From assembly GCA_025361705.1 (NCBI GenBank), contig JANYJW010000009.1, forward strand, positions 1-34,974: a DNA stretch of 34,974 nucleotides, read 5' to 3'. Every line of letters starts with the position of its first letter. Position 1 is the first letter of the stretch. The translations under genes were made by a program, and so were the position numbers. Positions 21,077 to 28,921 of the stretch are shown here, one piece after another. The stretch is from Gemmatimonas sp. GTDB lineage: Bacteria; Gemmatimonadota; Gemmatimonadetes; Gemmatimonadales; Gemmatimonadaceae. Under the pieces are notes generated by a model. That model saw only the letters and a program-made list of their open reading frames with translations. It was not told the DNA's origin and did not search any database.

Positions 21077-22786
21077 ATGTGCGGCATCCTCTCCATCCTC
21101 AACATCGATCCGGCGCAGTCGCACGGCGCGGAGCTCCGGCGCCAGGCGCTCACGCTGGCGCGCAGGATCCGGCACCGCGGGCCCGACTGGAGTGGCATCT
21201 ACAGCGATGACCGCGCCATTCTCGCGCACGAGCGGCTGTCGATTGTGGACGTCGAGCACGGTGCGCAGCCGCTGGTCGACACGCGGCGGGGGACGGTGCT
21301 GGCCGTCAACGGCGAGATCTACAATCACATGGAACTGCGGCGCGGACTGGCGGAGTTGCACGACTTCCAGACGTTCTCGGACTGCGAGGTCATCCTGTAC
21401 CTCTACGACGAGATGGCGCCGAAGGACTTCCTGAACCGGTTGAACGGGATCTTCGCGTTTGTGCTGCACGACCCCACGCGCGACACGTGGCTCATTGCGC
21501 GCGATCCCATCGGGGTGATTCCGCTCTATGTGGGTTGGGACAAGCACGAGCACCTGTTTGTCGCGTCGGAAATGAAAGCGCTGGTGGGGCAGTGCGAGCG
21601 GATTCGCGAGGTGCCGCCGGGACATTTCATGACGGGGCACCAGGCGGACGCGGGCTTCCAGCGCTACTACGATCCGGCGTGGGCGGCACCCGGGCTCGTG
21701 CCCGACGCACCCTATGACGCCGTGGTGTTGCGAGAGGCGCTCGAGGGCGCAGTGCGCCGACAGCTGATGTGCGACGTGCCCTACGGGGTGCTCATCTCGG
21801 GCGGGGTGGACTCATCCCTGGTGGCAGCGATTGCGGCGCAGTACCGCGAAGGGCGTGTGGAGGAGGGCGGCGTCGCTCCTGCCTGGTGGCCGCGCATCCA
21901 CTCGTTTGCGGTGGGGCTGGAGGGCGCGCCCGATCTGGCGCCGGCGCGGCTGGTGGCCGAGCACATCGGCGCCATCCACCACGAGATCCACTTTACGGTG
22001 CAGGAAGGGCTCGACGCGCTCACCGACGTCATCTACCACCTCGAAACGTTCGATATCACGACCATTCGTGCGTCAACGCCGATGTACCTGCTGATGCGCA
22101 AGATCCGCGCGATGGGCATCAAGATGGTGCTCTCCGGCGAGGGCGCCGACGAGATCTTCGGCGGCTATCTCTACTTCCACAAGGCGCCGGACGGCGCGGA
22201 GCTGCACGCCGAGTGCGTGCGCAAGCTGCAGAAGCTGCATTTGTACGACTGCGCGCGCGCCAACAAGGCCGGCGCGGCGTGGGGCGTCGAGGTGCGCGTG
22301 CCATTTCTCGACCGCGACTTCCTCGACGTCGCCATGCGCATGGATCCCTCGGCAAAACTGCCGCGCAATGCGGCGCATCCGCGCCCCATCGAGAAGTTCC
22401 CGCTGCGCAACGCATTCCGCGGTGTGATTCCGGACGCGGTGCTGTGGCGCCAGAAGGAGCAGTTCTCCGACGGCGTGGGCTACTCGTGGATCGACGGCAT
22501 CAAGGCCGCGGCTGAGCGCGATGTGAGCGACAGCATGCTGCGCGGCGCGGCGGAGCGCTTTCCGGTGAAGACGCCCGAGACCAAGGAGGCGTACCTGTAC
22601 CGTCAGCTGTTCGAGCACCACTTTCCGAGCGCGACCGCCGTCAACTGCGTGCCGTGGGAGCGCAGCGTCGCGTGCTCGACGGAGACCGCGCTGGCGTGGG
22701 ATGCGGCGTTTGCAAAGATGGCGGATCCATCGGGGCGGGCGGTGATGGACATTCATGCGGACGGGTATTCGGCAGCTGCAAACTGA
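21077..22786 (+). CDS. asnB: Asparagine synthetase B (glutamine-hydrolysing)
   Basis: A 569-residue enzyme that makes asparagine from aspartate, ATP and glutamine. The N-terminal class II glutamine amidotransferase domain starts MCGILSI with nucleophile Cys2, then RRIRHRGPDWSG, HERLSIVD, LAVNGEIYNH and FAFVLHD with RDPIGVIPLY. The synthetase domain has the PP-loop SGGVDS at 241-246, MVLSGEGADEIFGGYLYFH, and GVEVRVPFLDRDFLDVAM. Length and motifs match the E. coli AsnB type. The ATG at 21077 follows AGGGAG by six bases. Expression is probably set by the upstream Asn-rich leader and terminator. No other amino-acid gene lies nearby. Confidence 0.95.
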   Translation: MCGILSILNIDPAQSHGAELRRQALTLARRIRHRGPDWSGIYSDDRAILAHERLSIVDVEHGAQPLVDTRRGTVLAVNGEIYNHMELRRGLAELHDFQTFSDCEVILYLYDEMAPKDFLNRLNGIFAFVLHDPTRDTWLIARDPIGVIPLYVGWDKHEHLFVASEMKALVGQCERIREVPPGHFMTGHQADAGFQRYYDPAWAAPGLVPDAPYDAVVLREALEGAVRRQLMCDVPYGVLISGGVDSSLVAAIAAQYREGRVEEGGVAPAWWPRIHSFAVGLEGAPDLAPARLVAEHIGAIHHEIHFTVQEGLDALTDVIYHLETFDITTIRASTPMYLLMRKIRAMGIKMVLSGEGADEIFGGYLYFHKAPDGAELHAECVRKLQKLHLYDCARANKAGAAWGVEVRVPFLDRDFLDVAMRMDPSAKLPRNAAHPRPIEKFPLRNAFRGVIPDAVLWRQKEQFSDGVGYSWIDGIKAAAERDVSDSMLRGAAERFPVKTPETKEAYLYRQLFEHHFPSATAVNCVPWERSVACSTETALAWDAAFAKMADPSGRAVMDIHADGYSAAAN

Positions 22787-22950
22787 TGGAGGAGCGCAGG
22801 GTGCGGGGGTGTGGTGTGGGGGAACGAGTGGAGGTGGAGGGCGGAGGGACCAGACCTCTCCTCGCCCGACCCCACCCCCCCACACATCACTCCCCACCAA
22901 GGCCCCGCACTCTGCCCTCACCTCGTATCTTCAATCCCACCTCCCCATCA
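22787..22950. other. Purine-rich then pyrimidine-rich intergenic block
   Basis: The + strand runs G-rich from about 22792 to 22850 (runs such as GGGTGCGGGGGTGTGG and GTGGGGG) and then C-rich from about 22856 to 22950 (CCCCACCCCCCCACAC). The two halves form a long imperfect inverted repeat, and the G-rich half has four or more G-runs that could form a G-quadruplex. It separates asnB from the hydrolase gene. No ORF here is convincing. It may end asnB transcription, but there is no T-tract. Confidence 0.45.
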
Positions 22951-22962
22951 GGAGCTACGGCA

Positions 22963-23703
22963 GTGTCCCGATGCGTCGTCCTCGCGCTCCTCTGCGCGTG
23001 CACCACCTTGGCCTCGGCGCAGTCCGCGCCGTCGTCCCAAGCCACCCGCGACTCCGCCGCGCTCGAACGTCTGCGCAATGACTGGGCTGGCTTGCGCCGC
23101 TACCAAGCGGCCAACGCCGCGCTGGGGGCACCCGCGAGCGGCGAGCGGCGCGTGGTCTTCTACGGCAACTCGATTACCGACGCGTGGGCGGCTTCCTTTC
23201 CGGCGATGTTTCCCGGCAAGCCGTACGTCGGCCGAGGCATCAGTGGGCAGACGACGCCGCAGATGCTGGTGCGCTTTCATCAGGACGTGGTGGCACTGCA
23301 GCCCGCCGTCGTCGTGATCCTCGCTGGCACCAACGACATTGCGGGCAACACCGGGGCGTCGAGTCTCGCCATGATCGAAGACAACCTGGAGGCGATGACC
23401 GAAGTCGCACGGCAGCACGGTATTCGCGTGGTGCTGTCGTCGGTGCTGCCGGTCTTTGACTACCCGTGGAAGCGCGGCCTCGAACCCGCGCCGACCATCA
23501 TGGCGCTCAATGCGTGGATCAAGCGCTACGCGGAGTCCGTCGGCGAGACGTATCTCGACTACCACACGGCGATGGCCGATGCGCGCGGCGGGTTGCCGGC
23601 CGCGCTGTCAGCCGACGGCGTGCATCCCAACGAGGCGGGGTATCGTGTGATGGCGCCGCTGGCCGACGCGGCCATCACGCACGCGCTGGGTCAGCGCAGG
23701 TAG
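22963..23703 (+). CDS. Secreted SGNH/GDSL-family hydrolase
   Basis: A 246-residue exported esterase or acyl-hydrolase type enzyme. A signal peptide (SRCVVLALLCACTTLASAQ) precedes the SGNH blocks: block I VVFYGNSITDAW with the nucleophile Ser, block II GRGISGQTTPQML with the Gly, block III ILAGTNDIAGNTG with the Asn, and block V DGVHPNEAGY with the catalytic Asp and His. It belongs to the subgroup near platelet-activating-factor acetylhydrolase-like proteins that often remove acetyl groups from carbohydrates; the substrate is unknown. The GTG at 22963 is preceded by CAGGAG at 8 bases; the cysteine-containing h-region could also suggest a lipoprotein but lacks a clean lipobox. It overlaps the convergent SET gene by 13 bases. 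Confidence 0.85.
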   Translation: MSRCVVLALLCACTTLASAQSAPSSQATRDSAALERLRNDWAGLRRYQAANAALGAPASGERRVVFYGNSITDAWAASFPAMFPGKPYVGRGISGQTTPQMLVRFHQDVVALQPAVVVILAGTNDIAGNTGASSLAMIEDNLEAMTEVARQHGIRVVLSSVLPVFDYPWKRGLEPAPTIMALNAWIKRYAESVGETYLDYHTAMADARGGLPAALSADGVHPNEAGYRVMAPLADAAITHALGQRR

Positions 23704-24215
23704 TCGGCCAGCCACTGGTCGAGCAGCACGCGCTGCGCGTCCGTCAAGTACTTGGCACCGCGCACCGTCCCCATGCAGAGTGCGCTGCCGCACTTGCAGT
23801 GGAACGGTTCGGCGACTTCATACTCGGTGGTATTGTAGTTGAACGTGATGCCTTCGCCGGCGTCGATGTCACGGCGGGCGACGACGGAGCGGTTGCGAAT
23901 GACCGTCGTCGGATCACAATCATGGTCCATGTAGCGCCAGCAGTAGCGCCGCACCACTTCGGTGATGTCGTGCGCGTCGTCCTGGTCGAGATGCAAACCC
24001 TTGCCGACCTGCACGGAGTAGCGCGTGGGCGTGGGGGTTTCGCGGCCCGTGATGACGAAGATGCGTCGCCCGGCAGGGATGGGACTGAGCGCAACGAGCC
24101 GTCGCCAGTCGTGGGTGACGAGCACACCGACGAGTTCGCAGTCGGTGTGGAGCATCGCGCCGGGTGCGTGTGCGGGCGATGGTACGGCGTAACGACGCTG
24201 CAGCGGTTCGGTCAT
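23691..24215 (-). CDS. SET-domain protein lysine methyltransferase
   Basis: A 174-residue small SET-domain protein, a fold that uses S-adenosylmethionine to methylate lysine side chains. The cofactor and knot region appears as RYMDHDCDPTTVIRNRSVVA (the family NHxCxPN written as DHDCDPT), then RDIDAGEGITFNYNTTEYE with the catalytic Tyr region. A post-SET zinc motif FHCKCGSALCMG gives CxC-x4-C. The protein is short and consists of the SET core only, as in bacterial stand-alone members. Bacterial SET proteins act on varied targets; none is indicated here. The start ATG at 24215 is a reasonable choice. Neighbours give no clue to the substrate. Confidence 0.85.
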   Translation of the reverse strand: MTEPLQRRYAVPSPAHAPGAMLHTDCELVGVLVTHDWRRLVALSPIPAGRRIFVITGRETPTPTRYSVQVGKGLHLDQDDAHDITEVVRRYCWRYMDHDCDPTTVIRNRSVVARRDIDAGEGITFNYNTTEYEVAEPFHCKCGSALCMGTVRGAKYLTDAQRVLLDQWLADYLR

Positions 24216-24347
24216 GTGTCCAGGCGTCGGCCGACGGTGCAGGCATGTTCACCTGAACCCCGGAATGGTCGAGCGTTGGCCTGCGAAGAAACGATCACAA
24301 CAATCTATATGCCCGGACCGTTCGCGCTATAGTTATCACGCAATTCG

Positions 24348-24390
24348 TCGATGGCCGGGCATGCTGTCCATCCGCATGCCCGGCCATCGA
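24348..24390. repeat. 17-bp perfect inverted repeat (hairpin)
   Basis: TCGATGGCCGGGCATGC (24348-24364) and its exact reverse complement (24374-24390) are separated by nine bases. It lies in the spacer between the SET and MBL genes, beyond the 3' end of the MBL gene on the minus strand. Neither side has a T-tract, so a simple intrinsic terminator is not obvious. It may be a REP-like or small mobile palindrome, or a Rho-assisted 3' end; a related ATGCCCGG occurs at 24309-24316. Confidence 0.8.
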
Positions 24391-24427
24391 TGGTGTGCCA
24401 CAGATAAGGGCCAGTGCGAAGCGGCAG

Positions 24428-25360
24428 CTATCCCGCGAGTTCGTCGTACGCCGCCGCCAGCACGCGTTCGATCAGCGGGCCGTGATCAGGGAAGCCCGTG
24501 AGCGGGTCGGTGATCTTCACGATCACCTCCCTCGGCTTGCCGGCCTTCATCTCGCCGCGCACGAACTCGAGCAGCGCCGCCAGATAATCGCGGTGGTACA
24601 GCAAGTCCGCGCGGCTCCCCGTTGCCGCGAAGTTCGGTCCGGCGTGGCCGAAGATGTAGATGGTGCCCGCGTCGTGATCGCGCACGATGTTGTCGAGCAC
24701 CACCTGCCAGTGCGCAATGGACGCGCCGCCGGGCCGATCGATGACGGGATGCCGCCGGTTGAACACCAGGTCCCCGGCGTGCACGACGTTGGCCTTCTCG
24801 AAGGTCACCGTGGCGTCGCCGCCGGTATGCGCCGCGCCGTAGTACTTGAGTGCCAGCACCTCGCCACCCACGGGCTGGCGCCACGTCGTCTCGAAGGTGA
24901 TGTCGGCCACCACGGGCTCGGGTTGCGGCGGTGCACTGGCGGCCGCAGCCTGTGTGGCGCGCGCGGCCGCCTCGCGCTGCAGGCGGGGCACGTTGGCCTG
25001 CGCGAGGATGTGCGTCGCCGCCGGCCGAAACACGCCGTTGCCGCCGGTGTGGTCGCCGTGGTGGTGCGTGTTGACCAGAAAGTCGAGCGAGCGCCCTGCC
25101 GTGCGCGCCTGCACCGCATCGAGACACGTCTTGGCCGTGTCGGGGAACTGCGAGTCGATGACGACGGCGCTTGCGCCGTCGATGTGCCAGCCGATGGTGC
25201 CGCCGCGCCCGGTGAATGTGCCCACGGTGCCGCGTACGACGGTCAACAGGTCCGGCTGGCGCCCCATCGCGCCTTGGGCAAGCAGGGAACGCCAGTCGAG
25301 CGCGGTGGCGGCGAGGGCGAGGGATGACGATTGGAGAAATCCGCGGCGTGTGATCGACAT
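24428..25360 (-). CDS. Tat-exported metallo-beta-lactamase-fold hydrolase
   Basis: A 310-residue protein. The N-terminus MSITRRGFLQSSSLALAATA carries a twin-arginine signal. The metallo-hydrolase core has the zinc-binding HxHxDH in VNTHHHGDHTGGN, a second ligand region in YYGAAHTGGDATV, the Asp-containing VVHAGDLVFNRRHPVID, and a final His in IYIFGHAGPNF. These positions fit the two-metal site of the MBL fold, typical of hydrolases such as lactonases or beta-lactamase-like proteins; the substrate is not evident. The ATG at 25360 is chosen because the Tat motif begins there. It diverges from the acyl-CoA dehydrogenase operon with about 205 bases between. Confidence 0.85.
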   Translation of the reverse strand: MSITRRGFLQSSSLALAATALDWRSLLAQGAMGRQPDLLTVVRGTVGTFTGRGGTIGWHIDGASAVVIDSQFPDTAKTCLDAVQARTAGRSLDFLVNTHHHGDHTGGNGVFRPAATHILAQANVPRLQREAAARATQAAAASAPPQPEPVVADITFETTWRQPVGGEVLALKYYGAAHTGGDATVTFEKANVVHAGDLVFNRRHPVIDRPGGASIAHWQVVLDNIVRDHDAGTIYIFGHAGPNFAATGSRADLLYHRDYLAALLEFVRGEMKAGKPREVIVKITDPLTGFPDHGPLIERVLAAAYDELAG

Positions 25361-25565
25361 GGCGGGGTGCACGGGAAGGGACAGGGTGTGGTGGACGGGA
25401 CGCGAAACGAGTGCCTTCTATAGTACCCCGCGCCGTGGCGACCCGCGACCGCGTCCGATGCGCCGCCCCTGACAATTGCCGCCCCGCGGTGTTCCCTCGT
25501 CGCAGAATGGCGGTACCTTTGGCGAGTCCACGGGCCTCCCGCATCACCCTCGCCTGCCATCCGCC

Positions 25566-26711
25566 ATGATCATCGGCCACGACGACACCCAGCTGATGCT
25601 CGCCGAGGTTGGTCGCTTTGCGCGCGAACGCGTGGCCACGGCCGCTGCGCGCCCGGAGCGTCCGATGGGCGACGACCAGCTCGCCACGCTGTCGAGCGAG
25701 GCACAGGCGCTGGGGGTGCTGCCGAGTCTGGGCGACGAGGGCTGTGCGCTGTGGGAGCATCCCGCCAATGCCGCCTCGATGGCGTTCAGCATTGGCGCGC
25801 TCCGGCACATTGGTCACGCCAACGCCGGTGTGGCCTTCGCCTGGCACCGCACCGCGCTCGCGCACAGGCTGGCGACGCACCTTGGGATCACGCACCATGC
25901 GTCCGGCGCGCTCGATCTCGCGCTCGCGCCCACGGGGCACTACGGCCTCGCGCGCACGAGCCTCGCACACTGGCTCCGCCGAGCACCGTCCGATGCTGCG
26001 CCAGCAGGCGCCGATGATGCGCGGCTGATGGCCGACTGGCTTGATCGCCAGTCGTGCGCCACCACCGTCATTGCGCCGCGCGCGTGGAACACCCTGTTGT
26101 GGCCGGCGTGGCACGAGGGACGTTTCGCATGGCGTCTGGTGGACCGCGAGCAACTGGACGCGCCGCAGTGCCGCGCCCAGCACGGCCTCGACGAGCTCGC
26201 CGCGTTCACGGTGCGTGACGTCGCACCTGCCAGCGTCGCGTTACCGCACGACGACGCCACCGCGCTGCACGCCCTCGCGCACGCCCTCGCGCTCGACTGG
26301 CTTGGGCTGCTCGCCATCGCCGTCGGGGCGCTGGAACGCGGCCAGCAGATGGCGGTCGCGTTCGCTGCCATGCGTCAGCAAGGCGGCGTGCTGATCGCGC
26401 GCCACCCTGCCGTGCAGCGCATGCTCAGTGACATCGACGGCGCGCGACGCCAGGCTGACCTCGCGCTCGCGAGCTTCGGTGCGGCCATCGATGACATCGA
26501 CCTCGGCGCGGTCGCTTCGGCGCGCGCGACACTGCACCCGATGCTGTGCGACGCGGCCAATCAGGTGGTGCAGGTGCACGGCGGCATTGGCTACATGAGC
26601 GATGCCGGGCCGGAGAAGATTCTCCGCGACCTCAACGTGCTCAAGCTGCAGGGTGGCGGCGTGCTGGCCGCACACGCCTTCGTGGCCGGATGGGCGGAGG
26701 TCTTCGCATGA
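25566..26711 (+). CDS. Acyl-CoA dehydrogenase family protein, probably degenerate subunit
   Basis: A 381-residue acyl-CoA dehydrogenase-like protein. The C-terminal helical domain is clear: HPAVQRMLSDIDGARRQADLAL, ANQVVQVHGGIGYMSDAGPEKILRDL. The middle beta-domain is divergent and lacks the EPGAGSD-type FAD motif. Where active enzymes have FEGT (Glu as catalytic base), this one has LQGGG, with Gly at the aligned place. It may be inactive alone and act as partner of the following gene, as in heteromeric dehydrogenases; this is inference. The ATG at 25566 has no strong Shine-Dalgarno. The stop overlaps the next start as ATGA. Confidence 0.75.
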   Translation: MIIGHDDTQLMLAEVGRFARERVATAAARPERPMGDDQLATLSSEAQALGVLPSLGDEGCALWEHPANAASMAFSIGALRHIGHANAGVAFAWHRTALAHRLATHLGITHHASGALDLALAPTGHYGLARTSLAHWLRRAPSDAAPAGADDARLMADWLDRQSCATTVIAPRAWNTLLWPAWHEGRFAWRLVDREQLDAPQCRAQHGLDELAAFTVRDVAPASVALPHDDATALHALAHALALDWLGLLAIAVGALERGQQMAVAFAAMRQQGGVLIARHPAVQRMLSDIDGARRQADLALASFGAAIDDIDLGAVASARATLHPMLCDAANQVVQVHGGIGYMSDAGPEKILRDLNVLKLQGGGVLAAHAFVAGWAEVFA

Positions 26712-28090
26712 ACGCGCCCAAGCGTGACGGCCATCTCGACGGCCATCTGCCGCCCGAACACCCCCTCTCTCCGCACGCGAAGTACCGCGATCTCCCGCCC
26801 GTGGGTCGCTTGCTCTCCAACTACGCGGTGCGCGACCTCTGGGACACGGACTTTGCGCGGCTGCCGTGGCCGTTGGCGCGCCAGCGCCGCCGAGCACGCG
26901 ACTTCGCCGAACGCCACATGGCGCCCATCGCCGACGCGCTCGACCTCGCGCCGCACCTTGCGCCGGGCGAGTGCCATCCGGACGCGCGCGCCTTGCTGCG
27001 CGAGGCAGGCCGTCAGGGCTGGCTCAGCTATTTCCTGCCGCGTCCGCTTGGCAGCATGCCGTGGAGCACGCTGGCGTATCCCGCCATCTGGCAATGCAGC
27101 GTGATCGTGGAGGAGTTCAGTCGATCGTGCGGCGGGCTGATGCTGTTGCTCTCGGCGCACCATCTGGGCGCCATGCCGCTGCTCCTCGCCGGCAATGCGC
27201 GCCAGCTCCTCGTCGACCTGCCATCGGTGTACCGGCGCTGCGAGCGTGGCGATCCGCACCTGATGGCGTTTGCCATCACCGAACCCGGCGCGGGTTCCGA
27301 CGCCGAAGACGGGCACGGTGCCGCGACGTATCGCCCGGGCGTGGTGGCGACTCCCACCGCAGGCGGCTGGCTGCTGAATGGTCGCAAGTGCTACATCAGC
27401 GGCGGCGACCTTGCCACGTCGGTGACCGTCTTTGCAGCGCTGCAGGGCGAGGGCATGGAGTCGTGGACCTGCTTTCACGTGGATGCGGCAACGCCGGGAT
27501 TCAGGGGTGCGCGCACCGAGCGGAAGATGGGCATGCGCGCCTCGGGCGCGGCCGAGCTCGAATTCGTCGACGTCTTTGTGCCGCACGCGCGCGTGGTCGG
27601 CGCGCTGCGGCAGGGGTGGGCCATCAATCGCGCCACGCTCAACGCTTCGCGCATTCCCGTGGCGGCCATGGGCGTGGGCCTTGCGCGTGCCGCCACCGAG
27701 GCCGCGCTGGACTTTGCGCGGCGCTACACGCTGGGCGGCAAGCCGCTGGTCCACTATCAGGAGGTGCAGCTGCAGCTCGCCACGATGGTGGCCGAGACGC
27801 GCGCCATCCGCGCGCTCGTGTGGCAGGAGGCGCGCCATGCGTGGCGGCCGCGCCAGCTGCACGCGTCACTGGCCAAGTTCCACGCCACGGATGTGGCGCA
27901 GCGGGTGTGCGAGATGGCCATGGACCTCGTGGCCGACCACGGCGTGCTGCACGAACAGCGCGTGGAGAAGATCTTCCGCGATGTGCGGCTCACGCGGATC
28001 TTCGAGGGCACCAATCAGGTCAACCGGCTGTCGCTCGTGGAAGACTGGCAGGGCCAGCTACTGGATGCCGACCATTCGATGGGAGTGTGA
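26708..28090 (+). CDS. Acyl-CoA dehydrogenase
   Basis: A 460-residue flavoenzyme that introduces a trans-2 double bond in acyl-CoA esters. The FAD/substrate motif appears as MAFAITEPGAGSDAEDG, followed by GGWLLNGRKCYISGGD, RKMGMRASGAAELEFVDVFVP and the C-terminal MDLVADHGVLHEQRVEKIFRD with LTRIFEGTNQV, where Glu is the likely catalytic base. The ~60-residue N-terminal extension before the family start is longer than usual. It begins in an ATGA overlap with the previous gene and is followed three bases later by the acetoacetate decarboxylase-like gene. This gene and its upstream partner are probably translated together. Confidence 0.9.
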   Translation: MNAPKRDGHLDGHLPPEHPLSPHAKYRDLPPVGRLLSNYAVRDLWDTDFARLPWPLARQRRRARDFAERHMAPIADALDLAPHLAPGECHPDARALLREAGRQGWLSYFLPRPLGSMPWSTLAYPAIWQCSVIVEEFSRSCGGLMLLLSAHHLGAMPLLLAGNARQLLVDLPSVYRRCERGDPHLMAFAITEPGAGSDAEDGHGAATYRPGVVATPTAGGWLLNGRKCYISGGDLATSVTVFAALQGEGMESWTCFHVDAATPGFRGARTERKMGMRASGAAELEFVDVFVPHARVVGALRQGWAINRATLNASRIPVAAMGVGLARAATEAALDFARRYTLGGKPLVHYQEVQLQLATMVAETRAIRALVWQEARHAWRPRQLHASLAKFHATDVAQRVCEMAMDLVADHGVLHEQRVEKIFRDVRLTRIFEGTNQVNRLSLVEDWQGQLLDADHSMGV

Positions 28091-28092
28091 CC

Positions 28093-28878
28093 GTGACCGC
28101 GTGGTCCGCCGATCCGTTCTTCCAGTATCCGCAGACGACCGTCGCGACGAGCGAAGGGCCGGTGGCGCTACCCATCCTGTACTACGACGACTCGCAGTGG
28201 ATGGGGTTGTTTCTCGTGGACCACAAGGCGGCGCAGGCGATGGTCCACGCCGATGGTCTCGATGCCGTGCGCGTCGCCGGTGGCAAGGCATTGGTCGGCG
28301 TTGCCTTCTACGAATACCGCGAGACGTCCATCGGGGTCTACAACGAAGTGGGCGTGGCCCTTGCTGTCGTGCCGACTGGCACGCCGATGCCGACCCTGCC
28401 GCTGCTCTCGATGCTCGGCAGCCTCGACAAGGGACGCGTCGGCTTCTTCATTGTCGACCTGCCCGTGACGACCGCCGCTGCGTGCGCCGCGGGGCGCGAG
28501 ATCTGGGGATATCCCAAGTTTGTCTCACCCATCCAGTTCTCCCTTGTGGGCGACCGCTTTGCGGGCGCCGTGTCCGACCCGGCAGGCGCCGGGAGCATTC
28601 TGGACATGTCGGGGGTTGCGGGTGTCGGAATACCCGGGCCGATTCTCGACCTCATTCTCTATTCGCGGCGCGACGGCGCGCTGCTGCGCACGCTCGTGAA
28701 CACGCGCGGCGGCGGGCGTACCTGCCTGGCGGGAAGCATGCGGCTTCGCGTGGCCGCGAGCGAACACCCCATGGCGCAGCGCCTGCGCGCGCTCGGACTC
28801 GCCGACGCGCGCCCGGCGTTGGTGATGCACTCGCAGCGCCTGCAGCTGCGACTCAACGCCGGGGCAGTGCTGCCCTAG
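28093..28878 (+). CDS. Acetoacetate decarboxylase-family protein
   Basis: A 261-residue member of the acetoacetate decarboxylase family. The hallmark REIWGYPKFVSPIQF contains the Schiff-base Lys of GYPK. Further features are TSIGVYNEVGVALAV, PTLPLLSMLG with VGFFIVDLPVTT, and a closing LVMHSQRLQLRLNAG. The enzyme would release CO2 from a beta-keto acid, producing a ketone; not all family members use acetoacetate. GTG at 28093 follows GGGAG by seven bases, three bases after the previous stop, so it belongs to the acyl-CoA dehydrogenase operon. The set suggests degradation of an acyl compound through a beta-keto acid, with no thiolase or hydratase here. Confidence 0.85.
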   Translation: MTAWSADPFFQYPQTTVATSEGPVALPILYYDDSQWMGLFLVDHKAAQAMVHADGLDAVRVAGGKALVGVAFYEYRETSIGVYNEVGVALAVVPTGTPMPTLPLLSMLGSLDKGRVGFFIVDLPVTTAAACAAGREIWGYPKFVSPIQFSLVGDRFAGAVSDPAGAGSILDMSGVAGVGIPGPILDLILYSRRDGALLRTLVNTRGGGRTCLAGSMRLRVAASEHPMAQRLRALGLADARPALVMHSQRLQLRLNAGAVLP

Positions 28879-28879
28879 C

Positions 28880-28914
28880 GCGCGTGCCGCGCGGCCTGCG
28901 CGCGCGGCGCGCGC
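28880..28914. terminator. GC hairpin between convergent genes
   Basis: A 14-bp stem, GCGCGTGCCGCGCG (28880-28893) with CGCGCGGCGCGCGC (28901-28914), one G-T wobble, 7-base loop. It fills the 43-base gap between the two convergent genes. It could end both transcripts, though neither side has a T-tract, so termination is inferred from position. Confidence 0.5.
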
Positions 28915-28921
28915 ACGTCGA

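Noticed and set aside
24348..24390. Intrinsic terminator
   Set aside because: Stem is strong, but no T-tract follows on either strand; kept as a repeat of unknown role.
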